A stretch of 64,000 bases of DNA from Thioalkalivibrio sp. ALJ16 (GTDB lineage Bacteria; Pseudomonadota; Gammaproteobacteria; Ectothiorhodospirales; Ectothiorhodospiraceae): contig NZ_KB898038.1 of the NCBI RefSeq assembly GCF_000377345.1, positions 124,001 through 188,000 of the forward strand. Reading direction: 5' to 3'. A model generated the notes under the pieces. The model worked only from the letters and a program-made list of their open reading frames with translations. It did no database searches and was not told the origin of the DNA. Of this stretch, positions 1-9,903 are shown one piece after another; the first letter of the stretch is position 1, and each line of letters starts with the position of its first letter. The position numbers were made by a program, and so were the translations under genes.

Positions 1-2
1 TC

Positions 3-887
3 GTGCTGCTGATGGTCGGCTTCGGGGTCAAGGCCGCGCTGGTGCCGCTGCACTCCTGGCTGCCCATCGCCATGGTCGCGCCGGCTCCAGTCAGCGCGCT
101 GCTGCACGCGGTGGCGGTGGTCAAGGCCGGGGCCTTCGGCATCATCCGCGTGGTCAACGATGTCTATGGCGCGGAACTGGCGATCGAGCTGGGCCTGACG
201 GCCGGGCTGCTGGTGATCGCCGCGGTCACTATCATCTATGGCTCCATTCAGGCCCTGCGCACCGACGACCTGAAGCAACGCCTGGCATTCTCCACCGTGA
301 GCCAGGTCTCCTACATCATCCTGGGCGTCGCGCTGGCCGGACCCCTGGGGGTCATCGGCGGGCTGGTGCATCTGGTACACCAGGGCATTACCAAGATCAC
401 GCTGTTCTTCTGCGCCGGCAATTTCGCCGAGACCCTGGGCATCCATCGCATCAGCGAGCTCGACGGCGTGGGCCGGCGCATGCCGCTGACCATGCTGGCG
501 TTTACCGCGGGCGCGCTGGGCATGATCGGCCTGCCACCCCTGGCGGGTTTCGTAACCAAGTGGCACCTGGGGCTGGGGGCGCTGGAGGCCGGCATGCCCT
601 GGATACTCGGGGTGCTGGTCCTGTCGAGCCTGCTGAACGCGGCCTACTTCCTGCCCCCGGTGATCCGGGGCTGGCTGGGCGAGCGCCGCGAGCCGTGGCA
701 TGAACCCCTGCAGGGCCATGCCGGCCCGACCCGCTTCGAGACCCACTGGATGCTGCTGTTCCCGGTGGTCTTCACCGCCGCGCTGGGGCTGCTGGTCGGG
801 CTGTTTGCCGGGCTGGGGCTGAGCCCGCTGGGCTGGGTCAGCCTGATCGTCCAGCGTGACTATTCGCTGCCGGGGTTCGGGCTGTGA
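3..887 (+). CDS. Proton-conducting antiporter subunit, MrpD/NuoM-like (5' truncated)
   Basis: This is the C-terminal 294 residues of a polytopic membrane protein whose frame is still open at the window edge, so the true start lies upstream. The motif GVKAALVPLHSWLP with its buried lysine, followed by AP-PVSALLHAV-VVKAGAFG, is the proton-channel core of the Nuo/Mrp antiporter family. KQRLAFSTVSQVSYI and the helix containing FCAGNF are also typical of MrpD/MnhD. It overlaps the next gene by four bases (GTGA), implying translational coupling with a second, related subunit. This pair is probably the end of an Mrp-type Na+/H+ antiporter or related ion-translocating cluster that continues to the left. 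A role as complex I subunit cannot be excluded without the upstream genes. Confidence 0.85.
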   Translation: MLLMVGFGVKAALVPLHSWLPIAMVAPAPVSALLHAVAVVKAGAFGIIRVVNDVYGAELAIELGLTAGLLVIAAVTIIYGSIQALRTDDLKQRLAFSTVSQVSYIILGVALAGPLGVIGGLVHLVHQGITKITLFFCAGNFAETLGIHRISELDGVGRRMPLTMLAFTAGALGMIGLPPLAGFVTKWHLGLGALEAGMPWILGVLVLSSLLNAAYFLPPVIRGWLGERREPWHEPLQGHAGPTRFETHWMLLFPVVFTAALGLLVGLFAGLGLSPLGWVSLIVQRDYSLPGFGL

Positions 888-2602
888 GCGGGGTCCTGTT
901 GCTGGCCGTCCCGCTCGTGCCGCTGATGCTGGCGGTGTTCATCGGCCTGCGTCCGGGGCGGGCGCGACTGAACCGTCTGGTGCCCTGGGCGGCGCTCCCC
1001 GGCCTGGCGCTGGCCGCCCTCGCCCCGCCCGGGCTGGAGGCGACCTTCTCCAGCCTGCTGATGGGTACCCACCTGGCAGTCGACCCGACCGGCCGGGCCT
1101 TCCTGGGCCTGACCGCGGGCCTGTGGCTGGCCGCCGGGCTGTTCGCACTCTCCGATCGGCGCGACGATCCGCGGCGGCATCGCTTCTATGTGTTCTGGTT
1201 GCTGGCCCTGGCCGGCAACCTGGGCCTGATCCTGGCGCAGGACGCGATCGCCTTCTACCTGTTCTTTTCCCTGATGAGCCTTTCGGCCTACGGACTGGTG
1301 ATCCATTCCGGTAAGCCGGAGGCCTGGCGGGCCGGCCGGATCTACCTGATCCTCGCGGTGATAGGTGAGGTCTTCCTGTTCGCGGGTCTGGTGCTGGCCG
1401 CCCATGCGGCGGGGCAGTCCAGCCTGGCGGCGGTGGCCGCGGCGCGCCCCGAGGGCTGGGCACAAGTCCTTCTGGTCCTGGGCCTCGGCATCAAGGCCGG
1501 CATGCTGCCACTGCATTTCTGGTTGCCGCTGGCCCACCCGGCCGCGCCGGTACCCGCGAGCGCCGTGCTGTCCGGGGCGATGATCAAGGCCGGCCTGCTC
1601 GGCTGGATGCGCCTGCTGCCAATCGACGCCGCCGGTCATGCCGCGCTGGGCGAGGCGCTGGTCCTGCTGGGCCTGGCAGCGGCCTTCCTCGGCGTCGCGG
1701 TCGGGGTCCTTCAGGTGCGGCCGAAGACGATCCTTGCCTACTCCAGCATCTCGCAGATGGGGCTGATGACCACGGGTATCGGCCTGGCCCTGCTCCTGCC
1801 CGAGGCGCGCGGCTGGCTGCTGGCAGCGGTCACGCTGTACGCCGTTCATCATGGCCTGGCCAAGGGGGCGTTGTTCCTGACCGCCGGCATGCAGCGTCAG
1901 TGGCCGGTTGCCCGCCCGGCGCGGGCCGCCTTTGCGCTGTTCACGCTGTTGCCGGCGCTGGCCCTGGCGGGCCTGCCCTTCACCAGTGGCGCGCTGGCCA
2001 AGAACGCGCTGAAGGAGCCGCTGGCGGCGGAGGCCCTGTCGGGCTGGCTGGCCCATACCGAGTGGCTGCTGACCCTCGCGGCGGCCGGCACCACGGTGCT
2101 GCTACTGCGCTTCCTGTGGCGCTGGCGGGCGGATCTCGAGACCGCGACCGACGGCCTCGACCGACCGCGCTGGTGGGCCTGGGGCGGCCTTTCGCTGATG
2201 GCACTCCTGCTCCCGCTCGCAACCTTGCTGGCCGGCCCCACGGCCCTGCCCCTGAGCGTCCATGACCTGTACGGCTCGTCCCTGCTGTGGCCGGTCATGC
2301 TGGGGCTGGGCCTCGCCCTTCTGGCCTGGCGCGGGGTCCGCGACCGCGAGACCCCGCGCGTGCCGGAGGGGGATCTGGCCGTACTGGCCGAGGCCGCCTG
2401 GGACAGCGTCCGCCGCACTCGACGCCGCCTGGCATTGCCGGGGCCCTGGCCACCCCGGATACCGGCCCGCATGCGTGCGCTGCGCCTGGGCGCGCGCCGT
2501 CGCCTGGAGGCCGCCGAGCGCATGTTGACCCGCTGGGAGACCATCGGGCTGCTGTTTTCCGCAGCGATGCTCGGGCTCTACCTGACGCTGCTCGCCGGAT
2601 AA
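884..2602 (+). CDS. Proton-conducting membrane subunit, NuoL/MrpD/HyfB-like
   Basis: The 572-residue polytopic protein starts at a GTG that overlaps the previous stop by four bases. Around residues 200-235 it has GLGIKAGMLPLHFWLP followed by PVPASAVLSG-MIKAG, the conserved lysine-bearing antiporter motif; KTILAYSSISQMG and HHGLAKGALFLTAG follow. The last ~80 residues are an arginine-rich soluble stretch ending in one more hydrophobic helix, an extension not seen in plain MrpD. It probably translocates H+ or Na+ as part of the same complex as the preceding gene. The bicarbonate-transport subunit DabB is also NuoL-like, but no DUF2309 DabA partner follows, so that reading is not supported. Confidence 0.8.
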   Translation: MSGVLLLAVPLVPLMLAVFIGLRPGRARLNRLVPWAALPGLALAALAPPGLEATFSSLLMGTHLAVDPTGRAFLGLTAGLWLAAGLFALSDRRDDPRRHRFYVFWLLALAGNLGLILAQDAIAFYLFFSLMSLSAYGLVIHSGKPEAWRAGRIYLILAVIGEVFLFAGLVLAAHAAGQSSLAAVAAARPEGWAQVLLVLGLGIKAGMLPLHFWLPLAHPAAPVPASAVLSGAMIKAGLLGWMRLLPIDAAGHAALGEALVLLGLAAAFLGVAVGVLQVRPKTILAYSSISQMGLMTTGIGLALLLPEARGWLLAAVTLYAVHHGLAKGALFLTAGMQRQWPVARPARAAFALFTLLPALALAGLPFTSGALAKNALKEPLAAEALSGWLAHTEWLLTLAAAGTTVLLLRFLWRWRADLETATDGLDRPRWWAWGGLSLMALLLPLATLLAGPTALPLSVHDLYGSSLLWPVMLGLGLALLAWRGVRDRETPRVPEGDLAVLAEAAWDSVRRTRRRLALPGPWPPRIPARMRALRLGARRRLEAAERMLTRWETIGLLFSAAMLGLYLTLLAG

Positions 2603-2627
2603 GGCCGCCCTCGAGCGAGGCACGAAA

Positions 2628-2660
2628 AAGGCCGGCCCGGGACTGCCCCGGGCCGGCCTT
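2628..2660 (-). terminator. Intrinsic terminator, alpha/beta hydrolase side
   Basis: A 14-bp perfect stem (2628-2641 with 2647-2660) is followed by five Ts in the minus direction. It lies between convergent genes. It should end the minus-strand hydrolase transcript and may also act weakly on the plus-strand antiporter transcript, where only two Ts follow. Confidence 0.85.
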
Positions 2661-2689
2661 CAGGCGCCGTTCCTATTGCGGGCTGGAGC

Positions 2690-3595
2690 TCAGTTCTGAT
2701 CGATGAAGTCCGCGGTGAAGTCGGCCACGTCGTCCGCGAAGAAGTCACGGAAGAAGTGCCCCGCGCCGTCCACGGTCATCAGGGTGATGTCACCGCTGTC
2801 CTTCACCGCCTCGACCTTCTCCGGCAGGTCCGGCACCACGTCGTCCTCGGAACCCGTGATCACCAGCGTCGGGATCTGCATCCCGCGGATCACCGTCGGG
2901 GTGTCGTTCCGGCGGGTCGGCTCGTAGTAGCCGAGGAAGGCACGCGGGGTCACGTCCAATTCCTGGCAGTGGAGGAAACGCACGTCCTCCATCAGGGTCT
3001 CTTCCTGGCCCATGCGCTGGAGTTCGCGGGCGCGATCCAGGAGCACCTGGAGCGGCACACCACTTTGTTCCTCGTACGCGCTTGCAGTCTCGTCCTCGTC
3101 AAAGGTGGACGCGGCCACCAGCACCAGGGCGCGGATGCCGTCCGGGTCATGCTCGGTCAGGTAGCGGGCCACCTGGTTGCCACCGCGCGAGTGGCCAAAC
3201 AGGGTGACCGGACCATAGCCCTCGTCCTGCAGCCATTGATGCCACAGGCTCAACTCCTGCAGATGGTCATCGACGCCGTGACGCACCGGGGCATCGCATT
3301 CGAACATCCCCTCGCGCGCGTCGATGCCGTAGCTCAGATTGACGGACAGCGTATTCAGGCCATGGTCCGCCAGCAGATCCTGCACCGCGGCCATCACCTC
3401 CATGCGCCCGTGCGCCAGGGTGCCGTGCAGCATCAGGACCACCCCGTCGGAGGGACTCGCCCCCATGCCTTCCTTCATGTGGCCGATCAGGGTTCGGTCA
3501 TCGTGTTCCAGCGTAACCTTCTCCGTCGCCATCACGTTCGAGGCCGCGACCAATCCGGCCACTGTCAGGGCAGCCGTGGCAATCCAGCGAGACAT
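2690..3595 (-). CDS. Exported alpha/beta hydrolase
   Basis: The 301-residue protein begins MSRWIATAAL with a signal peptide ending near NVMATEK. This start is chosen over an in-frame codon 51 codons upstream because AGGAGG sits 7 nt before it. The fold is alpha/beta hydrolase: the nucleophile elbow is GHSRGG, an oxyanion-type LMLHGTLAHG strand comes earlier, and a late TGSEDDVVPD strand carries the acid and precedes DGAGHFF with the catalytic histidine. It is probably a periplasmic esterase or lipase-like enzyme; the substrate is unknown. It is monocistronic, flanked by a terminator downstream and the divergent ATPase gene upstream. Confidence 0.8.
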   Translation of the reverse strand: MSRWIATAALTVAGLVAASNVMATEKVTLEHDDRTLIGHMKEGMGASPSDGVVLMLHGTLAHGRMEVMAAVQDLLADHGLNTLSVNLSYGIDAREGMFECDAPVRHGVDDHLQELSLWHQWLQDEGYGPVTLFGHSRGGNQVARYLTEHDPDGIRALVLVAASTFDEDETASAYEEQSGVPLQVLLDRARELQRMGQEETLMEDVRFLHCQELDVTPRAFLGYYEPTRRNDTPTVIRGMQIPTLVITGSEDDVVPDLPEKVEAVKDSGDITLMTVDGAGHFFRDFFADDVADFTADFIDQN

Positions 3596-3746
3596 GGGAA
3601 CCTCCTGTTGTCGAGTCGTCTGGAAATAGACTCGTTCGTGCTGGGAAAATTCCACTCCGGGTACGGGCCATGGCCTGACAGCGCGGGCGCGCCGGCGCAT
3701 GATAAGCAGGTCCGGATCCACTGGGTGATAGATCTCCGGGAGACCC

Positions 3747-6455
3747 ATGAGCGATCGCGACCCGTCACGCGACTGGCACGCCCTGAAGACCGATGAAGTG
3801 CTGCGGCGTCTGGAGACGGACGAGCACGGGCTTGCCTCGTCCGCAGCGGAACAGCGGCTTCAGGATGTCGGCCCCAACCGCCTGCCGGAGGCCGCACGCA
3901 CCGGCCCGGTCCGGCGCTTCCTGCTGCAATTCCACAATGTGCTGATCTACGTGCTGATCGCGGCAGCCATCGCTACCGCGTTCCTCGGTCACTGGCTGGA
4001 TACCGGCGTGATCCTCGGGGTGGTGTTGATCAACGCCATCATTGGCCACATCCAGGAGGGCAAGGCGGAGAAGGCCCTGGACGCGATCCGCCAGATGCTC
4101 TCGCCCCGCGCCCAGGCCCTGCGCGATGGCCAGCGGCGCAGCCTGCCGGCGGAGGCACTGGTACCGGGGGATATCGTCTACCTGCAGGCGGGCGACCGGG
4201 TACCGGCCGACCTGCGGCTGCTGGCCGCGCACAACATGCGCATCGACGAGGCCGCGCTGACCGGTGAATCGGTCGCCAGCGACAAACAGACCGAGCCGGT
4301 TGAGGGCGACTCCGACCTCGGCGATCGCCGCTCGATGGCCTATTCCGGCACGCTGGTGGCCTTTGGCCAGGGCCACGGGGTGGTAGTCGGCACCGGGGCC
4401 GATACCGAAATTGGCCGCATCTCCACCCTGATCAGCGAGATCGAGACCCTGACCACGCCGCTGCTGCGCCAGATCGCCCAGTTCGGCCGCTGGCTGTCGG
4501 TGGCCATCGGCATCCTGGCGGCGGCGACCTTCGCCTTCGGCTACTGGGTGCGCGACTACGATCTGGTGGAGACCTTCCTCGCCGCGGCCAGCCTGGCGGT
4601 GGCAGCGATCCCCGAGGGCCTGCCGGCGATCATGACCATAACCCTGGCGATCGGGGTGCAGCGCATGGCCGCGCGCCACGCGATTATCCGCCGCCTGCCG
4701 GCGGTCGAGACCCTGGGCGCGGTCACCACCATCTGTTCGGACAAGACCGGCACCCTCACCCGCAACGAGATGACGGTGAAGAGCATCATCACCCCCGAGG
4801 CGGAATACGAACTCAGCGGAGTTGGCTACGAACCGGACGGCGACATTACCCGCGACAACCAGGTGGCAGACCCGGACAACGACCCCCACCTGGCCGAGAT
4901 CCTGCGCGGCCTCCTGCTGTGCAACGACGCCGAGGTCTATCGCAAGGACGACCAGTGGACCATGGAGGGCGACCCGACCGAGGGCGCCCTGATCGTCGCG
5001 GCCATGAAGGGCGGGCTGGAACCGAAGGTGATCCGCGAGCGCTTTGTACGCGCCGACGTGATCCCCTTCGAGTCGTCCTACAAGTTCATGGCCACCCTGC
5101 ACCACACCCCTGAAGGGCATGCCACCCTCTTCCTGAAGGGCGCACCGGAGCGCGTGCTGGCCCTTTGCAGCCACCAGCGCACCCGGGACGGGGAAGAACC
5201 GCTCGACACCGAGCACTGGCAAGAGTGGATGGATGGCGTCGCCGGGCGGGGACAGCGCCTGCTAGCGCTCGCCACCCGGCGCCTGGAGGGTCAGCGCAAA
5301 GAACTGCAGTTCTCCGATATCGAGGACGGCGGCCTCACCCTGGTCGCGGTGTGCGGGATCATCGACCCGCCGCGCGAAGAGGCTATCGAAGCAGTAGCCC
5401 ACTGCCAGGAGGCCGGCATCCGGGTGAAGATGATCACCGGCGATCACGGCATCACCGCAAGGGCCATCGCCGACGAACTGGGCATCAACACCGCAGGCGG
5501 TGTCGTGGTCGGCCACGAACTGGACGACACCTCCGACGAAGACCTCAAGAAGCTCGTCCAGCGTGTTGACGTATTCGCCCGCACCACGCCGGAGCACAAG
5601 CTGCGGCTGGTGCGGGCGATTCAGAGCCACGGCGACGTGGTCGCGATGACCGGCGACGGTGTCAACGACACCCCCGCACTCAAACGCGCCGATGTCGGCG
5701 TGGCCATGGGAATGAAGGGCACCGAGGCCGCGCGCGAGGCCTCCGCAATGATCCTGGCGGACGACAACTTCGTGTCCATCGCCAATGCGGTAGAAGAGGG
5801 CCGAACGGTCTATGACAACCTGAAGAAGGCGATCATGTTCCTCCTGCCCAACAACGGAGGACTGGCCTTCACGATCGTCGCCGCGATTCTGCTGGGCCTG
5901 ACCCTGCCGCTTACACCGGTTCAGGTGCTGTGGGTCAATATGGTCAGTGCCGTCACCCTCGGCCTGGCGCTGGCCTTCGAACCCACCGAACCCGGCACCA
6001 TGCAACGTCCGCCACGCCCGCCCAACACCCCGATCCTGTCCGGTTTCCTGCTATGGCGGATCGGTTTCGTGTCCACCCTGCTGGTCGCGGGCGCCTTTGG
6101 CCATTTCCTGTGGCTGCAGCAGCAGGGGGTCGAGCTCGAATTCGCCCGCACCGTGGCCATCAACACCCTGGTCATGGGGCAGCTGTTCTTCATGCTGGCC
6201 AGCCGTTCCCTGCTGGCGCCTGCCCTCAGCCGTGCCAGCCTGGCCGCAAGCCGACCGGCCATAATCGCAATCGGGATCCTGATCGTGCTGCAGGGCCTGT
6301 TCACCTACGCCCCACCGCTGCAACTGCTGTTCGGCACCACCGCCATCGGGCCGGAGGAATGGCTGCGCATCCTCGCCTTCGGCCTGATCCTGTTCACACT
6401 GGTCGAACTCGAAAAGACACTACTGCGCCAGAGCGGTTTCAACCCCCACCAGTAG
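3747..6455 (+). CDS. P2-type cation-transporting ATPase
   Basis: The 902-residue protein has the full P-type ATPase order: N-terminal cation-ATPase domain, actuator motif TGES, phosphorylation motif CSDKTGTLT, hinge TGDGVND, and C-terminal transmembrane helices. The M4 motif AAIPEGLP and the M6 region VLWVNMVSAVTLG place it among Ca2+/Na+/H+ P2 ATPases rather than heavy-metal P1B pumps; no CPC motif or metal-binding domain is present. It is inferred to export Ca2+ or a monovalent cation from the cytoplasm. Its 3' end faces the crcB genes, and a 14-bp palindrome (6457-6470) spans the two convergent stops. Exact ion specificity cannot be read from the sequence. Confidence 0.88.
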   Translation: MSDRDPSRDWHALKTDEVLRRLETDEHGLASSAAEQRLQDVGPNRLPEAARTGPVRRFLLQFHNVLIYVLIAAAIATAFLGHWLDTGVILGVVLINAIIGHIQEGKAEKALDAIRQMLSPRAQALRDGQRRSLPAEALVPGDIVYLQAGDRVPADLRLLAAHNMRIDEAALTGESVASDKQTEPVEGDSDLGDRRSMAYSGTLVAFGQGHGVVVGTGADTEIGRISTLISEIETLTTPLLRQIAQFGRWLSVAIGILAAATFAFGYWVRDYDLVETFLAAASLAVAAIPEGLPAIMTITLAIGVQRMAARHAIIRRLPAVETLGAVTTICSDKTGTLTRNEMTVKSIITPEAEYELSGVGYEPDGDITRDNQVADPDNDPHLAEILRGLLLCNDAEVYRKDDQWTMEGDPTEGALIVAAMKGGLEPKVIRERFVRADVIPFESSYKFMATLHHTPEGHATLFLKGAPERVLALCSHQRTRDGEEPLDTEHWQEWMDGVAGRGQRLLALATRRLEGQRKELQFSDIEDGGLTLVAVCGIIDPPREEAIEAVAHCQEAGIRVKMITGDHGITARAIADELGINTAGGVVVGHELDDTSDEDLKKLVQRVDVFARTTPEHKLRLVRAIQSHGDVVAMTGDGVNDTPALKRADVGVAMGMKGTEAAREASAMILADDNFVSIANAVEEGRTVYDNLKKAIMFLLPNNGGLAFTIVAAILLGLTLPLTPVQVLWVNMVSAVTLGLALAFEPTEPGTMQRPPRPPNTPILSGFLLWRIGFVSTLLVAGAFGHFLWLQQQGVELEFARTVAINTLVMGQLFFMLASRSLLAPALSRASLAASRPAIIAIGILIVLQGLFTYAPPLQLLFGTTAIGPEEWLRILAFGLILFTLVELEKTLLRQSGFNPHQ

Positions 6456-6468
6456 GGAGTCCCGGGAC

Positions 6469-6885
6469 TCAGCCTCGTGCCGCGGCGGCGTTCCAGCGCC
6501 GCCCCATGCGGCTGCCCAGCCACACCCCCGCGATCCACAGCATCAGAGAGACAGCCACATAAAACCCGGCGCGCCCCGCGGCACCCGACTGCAACAGCAA
6601 CAGGCTCTCGAGACTGAAGACCGAGAAGGTCGTGAAACCACCGCAGACACCGGCCAGCATGAAATGACGAAACACCGGATCGGCCGGGCGGCAGCCGCCC
6701 GGCGCGCTGATCACCGCATACAGCCCGATCAGCCACGATCCGGCCACGTTCACGGCCAGCGTATCCCAGGGAAAGCCGGTGCCGGCCAGGTGCAACCCAG
6801 TCCAGGAAATGGCATAGCGCGCCATGCTGCCGAGCGCGGCCCCCAGCGCGACGAACAGCGAGAGACGCAGCGAATACCCGGTCAC
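6469..6885 (-). CDS. crcB: Fluoride channel CrcB/Fluc, second of a tandem pair
   Basis: The 138-residue protein starts at GTG, overlapping the upstream crcB stop by four bases (GTGA). It has four predicted helices with the family motifs LGSMARYAIS, TLAVNVAGSWLIG and GVCGGFTTFSVFSLES, the last being the pore phenylalanine box and TM3 break. Fluc proteins form antiparallel dual-topology dimers that expel F-. Two adjacent, diverged copies suggest an obligate heterodimer, as described for paired crcB genes in other bacteria. No fluoride riboswitch was recognised upstream. Confidence 0.9.
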   Translation of the reverse strand: MTGYSLRLSLFVALGAALGSMARYAISWTGLHLAGTGFPWDTLAVNVAGSWLIGLYAVISAPGGCRPADPVFRHFMLAGVCGGFTTFSVFSLESLLLLQSGAAGRAGFYVAVSLMLWIAGVWLGSRMGRRWNAAAARG

Positions 6886-7280
6886 GCCGCGCCCCCCGCC
6901 AGGCGGCCCAGTGCGTGCCCGATGGCCACCAGCGACAGCCCTCCGCCCAGCGTCAGCAGGACATAGACCAGCGCCGGGCGCAGCCCGTCCTGTTCGGCGA
7001 CCCCGACCACCTGCAGGCTGAACGAGGAGACCGTGGTGAAGCTGCCGAGCACGCCCACCACCAGCAGCAGCCAGAGCCAGGAGGTCCACGCCGGCCCCGA
7101 GGCCCAGCCCAGCGCCAGCCCGATCAGCAGCGCACCGGAGGCATTCACCGCCAGCGTCCCCCACGGGAAGCGGCCGCCCCCGGTGCGGTTGTCGATCCAC
7201 TGCGACAGCCAGAAGCGCGCCAGCCCCCCCAGCGCACCCCCGGCTCCCACCAGCAACAGGCCCTCCCACCACGCGATCAT
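6882..7280 (-). CDS. crcB: Fluoride channel CrcB/Fluc, first of a tandem pair
   Basis: The 132-residue four-helix protein is read from the ATG at 7280 (MIAWWEGLLL). It shows GGLARFWLSQW, TLAVNASGALLIG and GVLGSFTTVSSFSLQ, the same signatures as its partner but less canonical: Gly-Ser replaces Gly-Gly in the TM3 motif. It is translationally coupled to the second copy. A longer in-frame start exists but adds an arginine-rich segment with no homology to the family. The gene diverges from ettA across about 180 bp. Confidence 0.88.
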   Translation of the reverse strand: MIAWWEGLLLVGAGGALGGLARFWLSQWIDNRTGGGRFPWGTLAVNASGALLIGLALGWASGPAWTSWLWLLLVVGVLGSFTTVSSFSLQVVGVAEQDGLRPALVYVLLTLGGGLSLVAIGHALGRLAGGAA

Positions 7281-7462
7281 GGCCCCATTGTCAGCGCGCC
7301 CGGCGAGCCTTGTCGAGCGCACCGGCCGGCCAGCACGCACGGGCAGCCGCCCAAATCCCGCGCCATTCGGGCCTCCCCCTCGTCGGAATGGTAAAGTGCG
7401 GGCGCAGTGCGGGCCGTCAGCGGCCCGCCCCTCATTCAAACCGCTTAGGTCGCAGGAGCATC

Positions 7463-9130
<1,668 letters not shown>

Positions 9131-9140
9131 TCCACCCCTG

Positions 9141-9164
9141 AAGGCCCGGCTCCCGCCGGGCCTT
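9141..9164 (+). terminator. Terminator of ettA
   Basis: A 10-bp GC stem (9141-9150 with 9155-9164) with a TCCC loop lies 10 nt after the ettA stop. It is followed by a short T-rich stretch. Confidence 0.75.
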
Positions 9165-9188
9165 CGACTTTCTGCGCCCCGAACGAAA

Positions 9189-9218
9189 AAGGGCCGGGCG
9201 GAATCCCGCCCGGCCCTT
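9189..9218 (-). terminator. Terminator at the distal end of the carboxysome block
   Basis: A 13-bp stem (9189-9201 with 9206-9218) with a 4-nt loop is followed by five Ts in the minus direction. It is placed 29 nt beyond the stop of the iota-carbonic-anhydrase-like gene, so it marks the likely 3' end of the carboxysome block. Confidence 0.85.
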
Positions 9219-9246
9219 CCGGGGTTCTCGCTATGCCCCAGCCGGC

Positions 9247-9813
9247 CTATGCCGTCGGCATCATCGACGAGTGGTGGTGGACGATCTTCCACGCGCCGTC
9301 ACGGTTTTCGTAGACGAAGGTATAGCGGGCGGGGACCTCCTTGGTCTCGCCGCCGTCGGTCACGCGGAAGGTATAGGTGCCGGCGTCGGTCAGCTTGTTG
9401 CAGCCGAGCTTCACGTTGCGGGAGTTGATGGTGCCGAAAGGCTTCTTCTCGAGGAAGTGCTCGAAGTAGTCCTGGATCTCGGCGGGACTGGTGCGCGGCA
9501 CATTCGAGACCGTCGGCAGCAGTACGGCGTCGTCCGCGTAGAGTGCGGTTACACGGCGCGCATCACCGGTCTGCAGTGCAACATTCCAGGCATCGAACAG
9601 TTCCTCGGCCAGGCGCCGGGTAGCCGGGGCACAGACCACGCAGCTCTCGTTGGCCGGGGTGTCGATGGCGCCCAGATGCGGGTCGCCGCCGGTACCGGTG
9701 ACGGGGTGATGCTGGTCCCGGTGGGAGGCACTCAGGCTCAGGCGCGAACGCGGGGCCTCGTCGGCGTTGATGAACTGGGTGCCACTGATGCGCGGGCGGG
9801 TCTGCGTGCTCAC
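9247..9813 (-). CDS. Iota-class carbonic anhydrase-like protein (SgcJ/EcaC, CaMKII-AD fold) with CsoS2-like N-terminal tag
   Basis: The 188-residue protein starts at GTG with GGAG 7 nt upstream. Residues ~60-188 form a SnoaL-like/CaMKII-association domain: LFDAWNVALQTGDA, ALYADDAVLLPTVSN, KLGCNK, ARYTFVYE and, at 179-183, HHHSS followed by MMP. The HHHSS-xMP ending, VLLPTVSN and YTFVYE are hallmarks of the COG4337-related iota carbonic anhydrases known from diatoms, cyanobacteria and Burkholderia. No signal peptide is present. The first ~55 residues are an apparently disordered extension with ISGT at 9-12 and VTGT at 38-41, matching the [IV][TS]G shell-binding motifs of CsoS2. Location after cbbR and before the block terminator supports a role in CO2 fixation, probably inside the carboxysome (inference). 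Database labels may read 'oxidoreductase'; no such chemistry is visible. Confidence 0.75.
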   Translation of the reverse strand: MSTQTRPRISGTQFINADEAPRSRLSLSASHRDQHHPVTGTGGDPHLGAIDTPANESCVVCAPATRRLAEELFDAWNVALQTGDARRVTALYADDAVLLPTVSNVPRTSPAEIQDYFEHFLEKKPFGTINSRNVKLGCNKLTDAGTYTFRVTDGGETKEVPARYTFVYENRDGAWKIVHHHSSMMPTA

Positions 9814-9857
9814 TGCGTGTCTCCGACGACGGCCCTTCGGGGCCGGATAGATGCTGA

Positions 9858-9886
9858 ATTGTACGGCCCCGTCCGGGGCCTGTCAT
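9858..9886 (-). promoter_or_regulatory. Candidate sigma70 promoter with palindromic spacer for the iota-CA-like gene
   Basis: On the minus strand ATGACA (9881-9886) and TACAAT (9858-9863) are separated by exactly 17 bp, each one mismatch from the sigma70 consensus. The spacer contains the 16-bp palindrome GGCCCCGGACGGGGCC (9865-9880), which could be an operator or a hairpin ending the cbbR transcript. The predicted start site would leave a leader of roughly 35-40 nt. Confidence 0.55.
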
Positions 9887-9903
9887 GCGGCGCGCGGGCG
9901 GGC

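Noticed and set aside
884-2602. NuoL-like protein as DabB of a DAB inorganic-carbon pump linked to the carboxysome
   Set aside because: No DUF2309 DabA gene follows, and the gene pairs with another MrpD/NuoM-like subunit upstream.
3596-3748. Upstream extension of the alpha/beta hydrolase frame
   Set aside because: It would bury the signal peptide and overlap the divergent ATPase start; AGGAGG marks the internal ATG at 3595.
6457-6470. 14-bp palindrome across the ATPase and crcB stops as a terminator
   Set aside because: It has no loop and no T-run on either side, so it was not called.
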